A stretch of 64,000 nucleotides of DNA from Actinophytocola sp963729115 (GTDB lineage: Bacteria; Actinomycetota; Actinomycetes; Mycobacteriales; Pseudonocardiaceae). Both the position numbers and the translations under genes were made by a program. Below the pieces are notes generated by a model. The model did no database searches, was not told where the DNA came from, and saw only the letters and a program-made list of their open reading frames with translations. This document shows, one piece after another, positions 35,233-43,877 of this stretch (the first letter of the stretch is position 1; every line of letters starts with the position of its first letter). The stretch lies in NCBI GenBank assembly GCA_963729115.1, contig CAVSMR010000021.1:1-64000 (forward strand). Reading direction: 5' to 3'.

Positions 35233-35235
35233 GGC

Positions 35236-37563
35236 TTACCTGTGGCTAGTCTCGTCGTCCAGGTCGGCCGTCGCCCGCTGCGCGAGGGCTTCACGGACGG
35301 TGACCGGATCGACGGGCCAGCGGTTCCGGTCGAGGCGACCTTGACCCCGAGCGTCGGCCAGTTGGTCGCGCAGGCCTTGCCGGTCAGCGCGCTGGTACGG
35401 CGCCCAGCGCGGCGCGTGCCGCTTGAGCAGCGCGGGCACGTCGGCCGCCGGGCACCGGGTCGGTCGCCCAGCACCGCGTCCAGGTCTTCGAGCAGGTCGC
35501 GCGGTGCCTCGATCTGCCGCGGCCGCGGCGTGCCGCCGGGCAGCCTCGCCGCGCTCGCGCGATCGGCGGCCATGGCGCGTTCGATGATGCGGGGTGACCT
35601 GGTCGTTGTCCTTGGCCACGTCCAGGAAGTAGACCTGCACGATCTCCGAGCGCTCGCCGGTGAAGCCCTTCACCACCGCGGTTCCCTTGTCGGTGCCCGG
35701 GATCAGCTCCGTCGCCCGGTGCCCGGCCGGCGTACGCACCCTGGCCGAGCAGGGCGTCGTTGGCGACGTGGTCACCGACGGCGAACGCGATGCCGTTGGA
35801 GCAGTTGCGGGTGACGTCGCGCGGCATGCTGTCCTTGGTCGGGGCCTGCGTGGACACGATCAGGTGGATGCCGCGCTTGCGTCCCAGCTTGACGATGTCC
35901 ACCAGCAGTTTCGCGATCTCCTTGCCGTAGGTGGCGTGCTGGATCGCGACGTGGGCCTCTTCGAGCAGGCAGAACAGCGGGTGCAGCCCGACTCCGCGGT
36001 CGCCAGCTCCCGCGTCACCGCGGGATCTCGTACTTGATCAGCAGTTCACCGCGGCGCTGCACCTCGGCGTGCAGTTCCCGCAGGTCAGCGAGGATCTCCG
36101 CGATCCGCTCGTCCTCGGCGCCCATGACGTAGCGCGAGCACCGCGGCTTGAACACCTCGAAGTCGAAGTTGGCGTCCGGCACCCAGATCCGCAGCTCCGC
36201 GGTCGGGTCCAGCGCGGCACCGGCCATCATGCACCCGCGCCGCCGACGGACTTGCCCTGGCCGGGCATGCCGCCGCAGATCGTGTTGCGTTCCATCACGG
36301 CGCGTTGATCGGCTCACCGCGCAGCGTCTTGCCGAACGGCACGCCCTTGAACACGTCCACCGCACCCTCGGTGAGCAGCGGATACGCCCCCGCTCCCTCG
36401 GCCAGCGCGCCCTTGTCCGCGACCCACAGGTCCAGGATCCCGGCCTCGGTGCCGGTGGTCGGCCACACCTCTTTGGCCAGCCGGTGCAGCCCGGTGGCGA
36501 GCTGGGCACGCTTGCGCGCGATCGTCTCCGCGGTCACCCCGGCCGGCAGCCGCAGCACCGCGTGCGTGCCGCGCCCGTCCACGCGGGCGGGGGTGATGAA
36601 CTGCAGCGGCAAGCCCTCCTTGAGGTAGGCGGTGATCTGCGGGATCCGCAGCGCCGCCAGCGCGCGGGCGATCGTGGTCTCATCGATCGTGACGTCCACA
36701 TCGGCATCCGCCGCGGTGGCCAGCCAGCCCGGGCGGCGGCCGCGGCGGCGGCCTTCACGCCACGCCGCCAGCACGACCAGACCGGGCGCGGCCATGATGA
36801 ACGGCGTCCACGCCACCGCGACGGCGGTGAACATCCACGCCGACCGCGTTCATGACACCGCCGAGCACGCCGGTGAACGACCCGGCGTCGGACAGCTGCG
36901 CGAACAGCGCGATGAACAGCACCACCAACACCAGCCCGATCAGCACCCCCACGCGTGACCCGGGCGACCCCGACGAGCAGGCCGGGCAGGTCCATCAGCC
37001 GGTCGGTGCCGCTTCTCCGCGGCGGCTTCCTTGCGCTCGGTCCACTCCGCCAGCAGCTCCTGGTTGCCGACCGCTTCCGCGGCCGGATCTGGCGCCGGTA
37101 CACACCCATCGTGGAGGCGTCCCAGGCGCGCTTGGCCCACGACTCGAAGCCCTGCACCACGTCCAGCGAGAACCGCAGCACACCCTTGCTGGCCTGCTTG
37201 GGCCGCTCGGACTCGCGCACCACCCGCACCGCCGTGGCGGTCACCCGCCGCCACCGGCGGCGGCTGCCGGTCACCCGCCGCCACGGGGACGGCACCCGCT
37301 GGTCCAGCGCCGCGTTCTCCTCCGGGGTCAGCAGCTCCCCGGTCGTGCGGCGCTCCAGCTCCCGCCCGGCCCCCGACCGTCCCCGCCGCCGTGCCCGCTG
37401 TCGTCGGCGGTGCTGTGTCGTGTCGTGGTTGTGCCGGTTGCGCTGGAGCGGGATCACCTCGCCGACCACACCCGGGATCCTCACCGCGTCACCGTTCTCG
37501 TCGCCGTGTGCCGCCGTGAACGTTCCCGTGAACGCCGCCGTGAAGGTTGTCGCCGTGGTTCAT
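35236..37563 (-). CDS. FtsK/SpoIIIE-like DNA translocase TraB, frameshifted
   Basis: ATG 37563 follows GGGGAAGG. A His/Gly-rich start (NHGDNLHGGVHGNVHGG) leads to a basic region, then two membrane helices (GVLIGLVLVVLFIALFAQL and TAVAVAWTPFIMAAPGLVVLAA). The motor domain has Walker A GGMPGQGKS and Walker B LFCLLEEAH, then HLIVSTQAPTKDSMPRDVTRNC. The C-terminal region is winged-helix-like. TraB pumps double-stranded DNA between mycelia in streptomycete-type conjugation. At least six indels divide the frame; the full span is about 775 residues. Confidence 0.85.
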
Positions 37564-37646
37564 GAACCCTTCCCCGCTCGCCTCGTGAGCCCTGCCGTGA
37601 TCGTGCTGTCGTGGTTGGTGTTGTGGTGGTCTGCCGGTGTGCTCAT
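37560..37646 (-). CDS. Very small ORF overlapping traB start
   Basis: 28 codons from ATG 37646 (STPADHHNTNHDSTITAGLT), ending in a TGA that overlaps the traB ATG (ATGA). Translational coupling to traB is possible. No known family; it could be a leader peptide or chance. Confidence 0.35.
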   Translation of the reverse strand: MSTPADHHNTNHDSTITAGLTRRAGKGS

Positions 37647-37702
37647 CAGGCGGCCTCCCGTCCCGTCCGCAGGCATGTCCTGTCGCGTCGGTCGCGGTGG
37701 CG

Positions 37703-37998
37703 TCAGCGGGGTACCGGGTCGGCGGCGCGGGTGATGGCCGGGTGCGTCGCGGTGATCTCGTCGCGCAGCGCGCGGGCGACCTTGCCTGCCAGCCCGGCCG
37801 AGCAGCCCGTGGCGCGTCGTGCCCACGCCGGGGTGATCTCCACGCCCGGGGACCACGACGCGCGGGCGTCGGTGACGTAGTCGGCGAGCAGCTTGCGGCC
37901 CGGCTTCCCGCGGCCGCCCCGGCGGGCCGACCGGGCAGGCTTGCGCCGCGCCGGTCGCCGCGGCGTCCGGGTTGCTGTCCTGTGTGGTCTCCGGTCAT
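37703..37998 (-). CDS. Small basic AICE protein, frameshifted
   Basis: Starts at ATG 37998 (TGDHTGQQPGRRGDRRG), then after one frame change continues KLLADYVTDARASWSPGVEI, PAWARRATGCSAGLAGKVARALRDEI to TGA 37705-37703, about 97 residues. Codon use after the shift is clearly coding. The family is not recognised; similar small ORFs occur between spdB and traB in AICEs. Confidence 0.55.
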
Positions 37999-38007
37999 CG
38001 TGTCGCG

Positions 38008-38835
38008 TTAGTCTCCGTGATGTTCACTGGCGGCTTGGTTGCGGTGTCCAGGCGCGGCGATGGCCAGGGTGTAGCGGCCGGGCGTGAACACCAGACGGGC
38101 GGTGCCGTCCGCGTCGATCTCGGCGACCGCGGCGCGCACCGCGGCCCGGCGCACGCGGGCGAGCTTGCGCGCCTCCCGCCGCGCCACCTTCGCGGCGTCG
38201 CGCTCGGTCCGGCTGCGTCGTGGTGCGGCGGTCACCAGCTGGTGTGCGACCACACCCGCGGTGCTCGCCACGCCCATCACCAGACCGGCCAGCGGGCCAC
38301 CGTCAGTGGTGTCGGGGTTGCCCTGGTAGCCGTGGCCGAAGTTCACCACGAACGCGACCGCGGTGAACGTCCACACACCGACCTGCAACGCCCACACCGG
38401 ACGGTCCGGGAACCGCCGGCGGGTCACCTGCACGGCGAGCGCGAACGCCCACATGCCCAGCTCGGTGATGCAGAACAGCGCATAGCCGGTGGCGTTGCCG
38501 TACACCTCGTGGCCGTAGGCGGCCATCGCCGGAACCGCCATCAGCGCCGACACCACCGCCAGCGGGTAGATCAGCAGATCCACCACCCGCGCCGACGCCC
38601 ACCCCGCGCCCCGGCCAGCGCCGCCCGGCGCCGCTCGCGGGCCTGCTCCCGCGCCGGCCCGCCGGTCGGCGGCGTCCTGGCGGCGCTGCTGCTCGCGCTG
38701 CTCGGTGACCGCCTGGTGGGCCTGCACCTGTGTGCGGGTGCGGATGGCCTCGACCTCGGCCGCGGCCAGCGCGTCGGCGCGGGCCTGCTCGGCCGCGGCG
38801 GCCTGGTCCTTGCGTCGCTCATCGCGCCAGCTCAT
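38008..38835 (-). CDS. DUF2637 membrane protein (SpdB-like spread protein)
   Basis: 275 residues from ATG 38835. A charged coiled N-terminus (EQARADALAAAEVEAIR) is followed by four helices: VVDLLIYPLAVVSALMAVPAMA, ATGYALFCITELGMWAFALAV, VGVWTFTAVAFVVNFG and LAGLVMGVASTAGVVAHQLV. A basic tail ends the protein. DUF2637/SpdB proteins help spread the element through recipient hyphae after transfer. The start overlaps the upstream stop (ATGA). Confidence 0.85.
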   Translation of the reverse strand: MSWRDERRKDQAAAAEQARADALAAAEVEAIRTRTQVQAHQAVTEQREQQRRQDAADRRAGAGAGPRAAPGGAGRGAGWASARVVDLLIYPLAVVSALMAVPAMAAYGHEVYGNATGYALFCITELGMWAFALAVQVTRRRFPDRPVWALQVGVWTFTAVAFVVNFGHGYQGNPDTTDGGPLAGLVMGVASTAGVVAHQLVTAAPRRSRTERDAAKVARREARKLARVRRAAVRAAVAEIDADGTARLVFTPGRYTLAIAAPGHRNQAASEHHGD

Positions 38836-39025
38836 CGCCGACCACCCCCCTCGTTGCTGTTGTCGTGTGTGGACTCGGCCGCGCGGGTGGCGACCACCTG
38901 GCACAGCGAGCACGTCACCCGCGCGCCCTTGCCGGTGTCCTTGCGGGCGACCGACAGCCCGCACAGGGCCTGGACCTGCGGCCCCGGGTGCGCGGGCCGG
39001 CGGCGTGGATCTCCCGGCGCGCCAT
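38832..39025 (-). CDS. Small cysteine-bearing AICE protein, one frameshift
   Basis: ATG 39025 (MARREIHAAGPR), then after one frame change VQALCGLSVARKDTGKGARVTCSLCQVVATRAAE to a TGA overlapping spdB. The CG...CSLC pairs could bind zinc. Small proteins of this type precede DUF2637 genes in other AICEs. About 64 residues. Confidence 0.55.
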
Positions 39026-39143
39026 CACTTCCGCCCCTCCACGCGGCCCGCTTGCAACCCGGGCAGTTCCCGACCTGAACCACGACGGAACGCCCCCGAC
39101 GTCGGTAGCGTCAGGCCGCACAGGGCGGTCGAACGTGCCGTTC

Positions 39144-39191
39144 CTACCAACTGAAGCTGCGCTTGACGATGCAGGCGTACTCGGTCGCCAT
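39144..39191 (-). CDS. 15-codon ORF in the AICE small-gene cluster
   Basis: MATEYACIVKRSFSW with its ATG 6 bp after the stop of the upstream gene. Too short to judge; it may be the start of a longer frameshifted gene reaching 39025. Confidence 0.2.
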   Translation of the reverse strand: MATEYACIVKRSFSW

Positions 39192-39197
39192 CACGCC

Positions 39198-39461
39198 TCA
39201 CCCCCAGCGGCGTCCGCGGTCGGCGGTGGTCCGGGCGGCGTTCAGGTCCCACGCCAGGTCCTCGGCCAGCGCGTCCCGCTCCGCGACCAGGTGGTCGGTG
39301 TACTCGGTCACGATCTCGGCGACCAGGCCGGCCAGGTCGCGATGTTCACGTCGCACGGCCCGGTGGTCGGCGGACAGGAACCGGCTACGTCTACCCGCCG
39401 AGGCGGCTCGCGGACCGCCGAGACCATCCCGGGCCGGCACGGTTGGGGTGACGCCTACCAT
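39198..39461 (-). CDS. Small AICE protein, 87 aa
   Basis: ATG 39461 follows GGAGAG. The N-terminal third is basic and Gly/Ala-rich; the rest (REHRDLAGLVAEIVTEYTDHLVAERDALAEDLAWDL) is one long amphipathic helix suited to coiled-coil pairing. No family recognised. The frame is intact. Confidence 0.55.
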   Translation of the reverse strand: MVGVTPTVPARDGLGGPRAASAGRRSRFLSADHRAVRREHRDLAGLVAEIVTEYTDHLVAERDALAEDLAWDLNAARTTADRGRRWG

Positions 39462-39562
39462 GGGGTTCTCTCCACTTCCTTGCAGGTGGTTGGGAGCCCC
39501 GGTCCGACGGGCGTTCTTGGTCGAACAACCGTCGGGCCGGGTGATCAGGCGAGCGGTGGCGA

Positions 39563-39778
39563 TCACGCCGCACCGCCGACCTTCGTGCGCAGCGCTCGAG
39601 CGGCGTCCCGGCGACGCGCCCGGCGCGCCGCACGAGTCAGTGCCATCTCGTCCACGGCAGGGCCGATGACCAGGCCCCGGCTATGCGCATCCATCGCTTC
39701 GTCCAGAGCGGCCGACAGCAGCTCCAGGTTCGACATGCCGTCGGCCTGCTCACCTGCTCGAATGCCTGTCCGTTCCAT
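39563..39778 (-). CDS. Small AICE protein, 71 aa, first gene of the transfer operon
   Basis: ATG 39778 after GGGGACGAG. Sequence MERTGIRAGEQADGMSNLEL then helical DEAMDAHSRGLVIGPAVDEM and a basic tail (RAARRARRRDAARALR). It is the first minus-strand gene after the palindromic control region and so the likely head of the transcript running to int. Function unknown. Confidence 0.55.
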   Translation of the reverse strand: MERTGIRAGEQADGMSNLELLSAALDEAMDAHSRGLVIGPAVDEMALTRAARRARRRDAARALRTKVGGAA

Positions 39779-39803
39779 CTCGTCCCCACGTTTCGTTGTG
39801 TAC

Positions 39804-39825
39804 CCCCCTTGTTGCGTCAAGGGGG
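39804..39825. promoter_or_regulatory. Operator palindrome 1, CCCCCTTG-N6-CAAGGGGG
   Basis: Perfect 8-bp arms (39804-39811 and 39818-39825). It is one of two related palindromes in the divergent region between 39778 and 39925. Confidence 0.75.
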
Positions 39826-39848
39826 CTTGACGAGATCGAACGTTAGGC

Positions 39849-39877
39849 AACCCCCCTTGAAGATGTCAAGGGGGGTT
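39849..39877. promoter_or_regulatory. Operator palindrome 2, AACCCCCCTTGA-N5-TCAAGGGGGGTT
   Basis: Perfect 12-bp arms (39849-39860 and 39866-39877). The core is the same as palindrome 1; centres are about 49 bp apart. Probably bound by an element-coded regulator controlling both directions. Confidence 0.8.
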
Positions 39878-39924
39878 GATAACTTTCCAACGGACGGCGG
39901 AACAGCCGACAGGGAGGACCGACG

Positions 39925-40752
39925 TTGGACGACGATCTGGAGAAGCTCGCGAGCGCCGACGCTGAGACCCGCGCTCAACGCGCGAGTGAGCTGGTGACGC
40001 GCTACACCGAGCTGACCAACGAGGCCAGCCGTGTACGCCGCGAGGCGTTGACCGAACTCGTAGACGGCGGACGCTCACCGGCCGACCTTGCGCGCCTGCT
40101 GGGCGTGACGCGCTCGCGTATCGGGCAACTGCTGTCGTCGGGACCGCGGCCAGAGCGGGCACTGTTCGGTACCGGCGCGATCACGGTCGCGATCGGCGGC
40201 AAGGTCGAATCCGGCCGCAGCCAGCCGAGTGCTGTCATCTCCGCTGAGGCTCTCGCCGCCTACCACCTGATCCGCGACACGTGCGCCGAACACAAGCTCC
40301 AAGCCGACTACGAGATCGTGCCCCCGCCGGGAATGGTGCGGCTCAACCGGGACAACCTCATCGTGATCGGCTCGCCGCGCATCCTGCCGCTGGTCGGTCA
40401 GGTGCTCGAAGCAGACGAACACCTGCGGTTCGACAGCGGCGCCCAGGGCTGGTTCCTCCGCGACCTGGCTCAGAACGAGGTCTACCGCTCGCCGAGCGAC
40501 AACGGCGAAGGCTCCGACTACGCCTACGTCGGCCGGCTACCGCGGCCGGACGGTCGCGGCACGTTCCTGTACATCGCCGGTATCCACGCCATGGGCACCC
40601 ACGGCGCGGCCCACTACCTCACCCACCACCTGAACGAGCTGTACCAAGAGGTCAAGACGGGCCGGTGGTCCACGGTCGTCGCCACCCACTACGACCCTGA
40701 TACCCGCGAAATCAAGTCCACCGACCGCATCACGCCGATCTACAAGCCGTGA
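39925..40752 (+). CDS. HTH protein with C-terminal sensor-like domain
   Basis: 275 residues from TTG 39925 (GGGAGGA site upstream). Residues 1-65 are helical with an HTH (GRSPADLARLLGVTRSRIGQLLS). Residues 90-275 form a mixed alpha/beta domain with NLIVIGSPRILPLVGQVLE, RLPRPDGRGTFLYIAGIHAMG and THGAAHYLTHHL, which looks like a Rossmann-type ligand-binding fold, but I cannot name the family. It probably binds the upstream palindromes. The PP2C-like gene follows 12 bp later. Confidence 0.65.
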   Translation: MDDDLEKLASADAETRAQRASELVTRYTELTNEASRVRREALTELVDGGRSPADLARLLGVTRSRIGQLLSSGPRPERALFGTGAITVAIGGKVESGRSQPSAVISAEALAAYHLIRDTCAEHKLQADYEIVPPPGMVRLNRDNLIVIGSPRILPLVGQVLEADEHLRFDSGAQGWFLRDLAQNEVYRSPSDNGEGSDYAYVGRLPRPDGRGTFLYIAGIHAMGTHGAAHYLTHHLNELYQEVKTGRWSTVVATHYDPDTREIKSTDRITPIYKP

Positions 40753-40764
40753 GAGGCAACCACG

Positions 40765-41587
40765 GTGCATTTCCTCGGACTAACCAACCCCAGCGGCGGC
40801 GAGAACGAAGACTGGCTGGCGTGCTCGTCGGACCTCATCGTCGTCCTCGACGGTGCGACCGTCCGAACGGAAACAGGCTGCTCTCACGGGCCAGCGTGGT
40901 TCGCCCGCAAGCTCGGGGCAGCGATCATCGGCCACGCCGCCTCACGCTCACGCGCACTACCCGACGTGCTCTCCGACGCCATCCGTGACGTCGCCGCGCT
41001 GCACGCCGACACCTGCGACCTCTCCGACCCGGCCGCCCCGTCCGCCGCGGCCGCCATCGTCCGCGTCGAAGACGACACGATCCGCTACCTCGTACTGGGC
41101 GACGTCACGATCGTCGCCGAGGTCGCAGGTGAAGTGGTCGCCGTCAGCGACGACCGCGTCAGCCACACCGCCCTCGATCACCGCCGCGAAGCCGACTCGT
41201 TCCTCATCGGCACGCCCGAAAAGACGGCGGCCATGCAGCGCATGAAGAAGGATGAACTCGCCGCGAAGAACACGGCCGGCGGCTACTGGATCGCGGGCAG
41301 CGACCCGTCCGCACCCGAGCACGCCATCACCGGCGAGTGGCGCACCTCCGACGTCACACGCCTCGCCGTGATGACCGACGGCGCCGCACGGCTCGTCAAC
41401 TTGTTCCGACCGTGCCAACTGGCGCGGCACGCTCGATCTCCTCAAGACCGGCGGACCGGAACGCCTGATCTCCGACGTCCGACGCATCGAGAACGCCGAC
41501 CCCGACGGCCAGCGCTACCCACGCAACAAGAAGTCAGATGACGCGAGCGTCGGTCTACGCAGTCCCCGAACCGACGTAACTGGCTAG
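40765..41587 (+). CDS. PP2C-like phosphatase family protein, one frameshift
   Basis: Starts GTG 40765. Motifs of PP2C phosphatases are present: VVLDGAT (metal aspartate), YLVLGDVTIVAE in the GDS position and AVMTDGAARLVNLF. An extra base near 41408 breaks the frame; beyond it DRANWRGTLDLLKTGGPERL and SDVRRIENADPDGQRY continue to TAG 41587. Total about 273 residues. The GDS serine is replaced by Val, so activity is uncertain. Together with the HTH protein it may form a signalling switch for the element. Confidence 0.7.
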
Positions 41588-41627
41588 GGAGCGACGTTGC
41601 CGTCAGACACGTGACATCGAGCAGCAC

Positions 41628-41882
41628 TCACCGGCCAGCACGGCTCACGAACGTTCCCCGACCATGCACGACCGTGACAACGCCTGCTTCCCGCAAGTCG
41701 GCGATGGCTGAACGAACGGTCGGGCGGCTGACCTCGTAGATGTCGGCAAATGGCGCTGGACGGCAGCCGGCCACCCGGCGGCAACTCGCCCGTCGCGACC
41801 ATGTGCGCAATGTCGTCTGCGACCTGCCGGTAGAGCAGGTCCGGACCGTCGCGACGGATCCGGTCGGCACGGCGACGTCCAA
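41628..41882 (-). CDS. GntR-family regulator (KorSA-like), frameshifted
   Basis: Pieces in three frames: DLLYRQVADDIAHMVATGELPPGGRLPSSA, then FADIYEVSRPTVRSAIADLREAGVVTVVHGRGTFV. This is the complete GntR winged helix with no effector domain, about 80 residues, as in KorSA repressors of pSAM2-type elements. Two indels are needed. A partly palindromic sequence at 41929-41961 lies just upstream. Confidence 0.75.
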   Translation of the reverse strand: MDVAVPTGSVATVRTCSTGRSQTTLRTWSRRASCRRVAGCRPAPFADIYEVSRPTVRSAIADLREAGVVTVVHGRGTFVSRAGR

Positions 41883-41928
41883 GCCACGCGACGGACGCTA
41901 GACGTCGCCCGACCTGCGCCGATGCTGC

Positions 41929-41961
41929 GATACGTCATATGATGTCAGGTGATGTCGTATC
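41929..41961. promoter_or_regulatory. Likely KorSA-type operator
   Basis: GATACGTCAT (41929-41938) faces ATGTCGTATC (41952-41961) as an inverted repeat with one mismatch, and a TGATGTC unit is repeated within. It lies between the GntR gene and the divergent small ORF. Confidence 0.6.
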
Positions 41962-42011
41962 CTGGCCTGCATGGGTTCAACCGGCCGTAACGAGCGGAAC
42001 CCCCCGCACGG

Positions 42012-42173
42012 GTGATCGCACCACACCTGGCCTCGATCGATGGCCAGGTGTGGCGAGCATGCCCGTACGGCGGCGCCGAGTGCTACCGGGTCAGCGTGGA
42101 CATGCTGGGCGCGAGCATGGCGGACGACGCGGTGGCGTGGCATGTCGGGTATCCACACCAGGCTTGGCGCTAG
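42012..42173 (+). CDS. Small AICE protein, 53 aa
   Basis: GTG 42012: APHLASIDGQVWRACPYGGA then ECYRVSVDMLGASMADDAVAWHVGYPHQAW. The frame is intact, the codon use coding and two cysteines are spaced CPYGGAEC. Similar 50-residue ORFs follow the GntR gene in related elements; function unknown. Confidence 0.55.
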   Translation: MIAPHLASIDGQVWRACPYGGAECYRVSVDMLGASMADDAVAWHVGYPHQAWR

Positions 42174-42753
42174 CGCGGCCGACTGCGGGGTGTCACACCT
42201 GTCACTCTGTCACTCAACGCCCTTTGACCTGCTGAAACAGGTATGACAGCTGAGTGACACCCGCTCTTCGTACGCGCTTCCCACTCTCTTTCTATGTCAC
42301 AGGTGTCACGAAATGACGGCTGGACCATCAACGGGCAGACTCAGACCCTTCAGCTGGCCGACTCGCTCGCACGAGATAGGTCACAGGCTCGCAGCAGCAC
42401 CATGCGCCAGCCTCCCGGTCGTTACGGCGCGCTCCCCGACATTCCGAGGTGGGTGAAGCCGGACACTTTGCCGGCCACGCTCATCCCGAAATGGTCCAGC
42501 CTCCTTGTGTCGTCACTCAGTCCCAGAGGAGCGAGTTGAGCCCCCATGGCGGTCGCACTGCATCGGCGGCCTAGCTTCCCGTCAGCGGCAATCTGGTCGG
42601 GTTCCAGAATAGCTGTTGATGGTCGTACGGCGTCATGCTGGTGTAGGCCACCCAGCGACGCGCACAGGCCAGCTGACTTATCCCCCGCCGCGGCCGGTGT
42701 CACCATCGCGAAGCCGTATAGTCACCGCGTCCCGGCCCCGAGGAAGGACGAGC
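42174..42753. other. 580-bp stretch without a convincing gene
   Basis: Short frames here lack ribosome sites and coding bias. It holds TGTCACTC repeats at 42190-42215 (partner at 32966-32991) and further TGTCAC/GTGACA units near 42243-42310. The promoter of the next gene lies at the right end. Confidence 0.6.
42717..42722 (+). promoter_or_regulatory. -10 hexamer TATAGT for the 42754 gene
   Basis: A near-consensus TATAGT lies 31 bases before GTG 42754, followed by the ribosome site AGGAAGGA at 42741-42748. Confidence 0.55.
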
Positions 42754-43329
42754 GTGACAGACAAGCCACGTGACGACCGCGAGGTTCAAGCAGGCGTCGA
42801 ACTGCGCACCCCATCGTGGATGCCCGGAGTCACCATAAGCTTAAATTTCAAACGTACATACGAAAAGCGCGCAGCAGACTTCGTCGAGTCTGTCGCGAGA
42901 ATGGCTGCCGAGAGCCCCGAGTTATTGGGAGAAAGGGTCGCAGCCGGTGACAGGATCGCCGATCTCTTCGGTTTGGCTCTACATCGTGTAATCGAGCGCG
43001 GAGACGACGAGTACGTTGACGTCCTTACGGGGCTCGTGGCCGCAGCGCTCATCGATGATGCAAGGTTCGATGAGTCGACCTATCTGGCAGTCAGAATCGT
43101 GCAGCTTGAGCCAATTCACATCCGCGTCTTGGCTCGCCTCGACAACGCAACTTTGTTTACCAATTTGGACCCTTCTCGAGAGATCGACATGCCCGCCCTT
43201 GCCACGGATATGGATTTGAGCGAAGGCGTGGTAGAGAATTGTCTTCAGGATATATCAGAGGTTGGTTTCACCGTGTCGCATGGGCCTTTGCTCTTTCGCG
43301 TAACCAAACTTGGAAAAGCTTGCGATTGA
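42754..43329 (+). CDS. Unknown cargo protein, helical domain plus winged helix
   Basis: 191 residues from GTG 42754. Residues 30-120 are helical (RAADFVESVARMAAE, DDEYVDVLTGLVAAALIDDAR). Residues 120-191 look like a winged helix (ALATDMDLSEGVVENCLQDI, SHGPLLFRVTKLGKACD). The order of a helical domain, a VQLEPIHIRVLARL segment, then a winged helix ending in LTxLG recalls Abi-alpha (DUF4393) phage-defence proteins, but this is only a distant resemblance. The 3' half is much lower in GC than its surroundings, and the gene has its own promoter next to attR. Confidence 0.55.
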   Translation: MTDKPRDDREVQAGVELRTPSWMPGVTISLNFKRTYEKRAADFVESVARMAAESPELLGERVAAGDRIADLFGLALHRVIERGDDEYVDVLTGLVAAALIDDARFDESTYLAVRIVQLEPIHIRVLARLDNATLFTNLDPSREIDMPALATDMDLSEGVVENCLQDISEVGFTVSHGPLLFRVTKLGKACD

Positions 43330-43787
43330 TGAAATCATCCGAATAAAAGAAGAATTGCGCTGACGATCACCGCCCGCGGCCACCGCCGGGCCCCCCACTG
43401 CACCTCCCAGACACACAACACGGCACCATGCACACCGCATCACATGCTGTGAACCCTGCCTCAACCAGTCCCGGTCCGCTACCAGAACGTCACAATTAGC
43501 GACTGACAGGTCCGGCAGAAGACAACTGATCCGAGGTCAACGAAGACTCCCCCTGATGGTTCAGCCGTTCGCCGATCCTACCCAGGCGATGGGCCGCCAG
43601 ACCGCCGCCGACGCTTGATGGCGTGGCAGGACACGGCGACACTTCCCCAGGGGGAGCGCACAACACTCCAGCCTGACGAACGGCCTGACAATCGACATGG
43701 ACGCTGCCGAACAGTCGCGGACGCCTGTGGACACCAAAGTGACGCTGACGTGCGCGAACCCTCGTGGTCAACTGCGCGCCTCTTGGC
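43330..43787. other. 458-bp non-coding stretch before attR
   Basis: No frame with coding bias or ribosome site was seen; short frames on both strands look random. Confidence 0.6.
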
Positions 43788-43830
43788 TTCGGGACGAAGA
43801 AGTCGCAGGTTCAAATCCTGTCACCCCGAC
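43788..43830 (+). repeat. attR attachment site
   Basis: 43 bases identical to the 3' part of tRNA-Pro at 30288-30330. The 5' half of the tRNA is absent here, so it is not a second tRNA gene. Confidence 0.95.
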
Positions 43831-43842
43831 TCGTCCACAGTT

Positions 43843-43877
43843 CAGGGCCGGTTTCCGTGAAGCGGAAACCGGCCCTG
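43843..43877 (+). terminator. Original tRNA-Pro terminator, now behind attR
   Basis: Perfect 15-bp stem CAGGGCCGGTTTCCG (43843-43857) / CGGAAACCGGCCCTG (43863-43877) with a 5-base loop. It lies at the same distance from attR as the 30336 hairpin from attL. Confidence 0.8.

Noticed and set aside
42294..42706. Small frames on both strands in the element's gene-free stretch
   Set aside because: No ribosome sites, no coding bias and no recognisable motifs.
43788..43830. Second tRNA-Pro gene
   Set aside because: Only the 3' part is present; the 5' acceptor and D-arm are missing, so it is attR.
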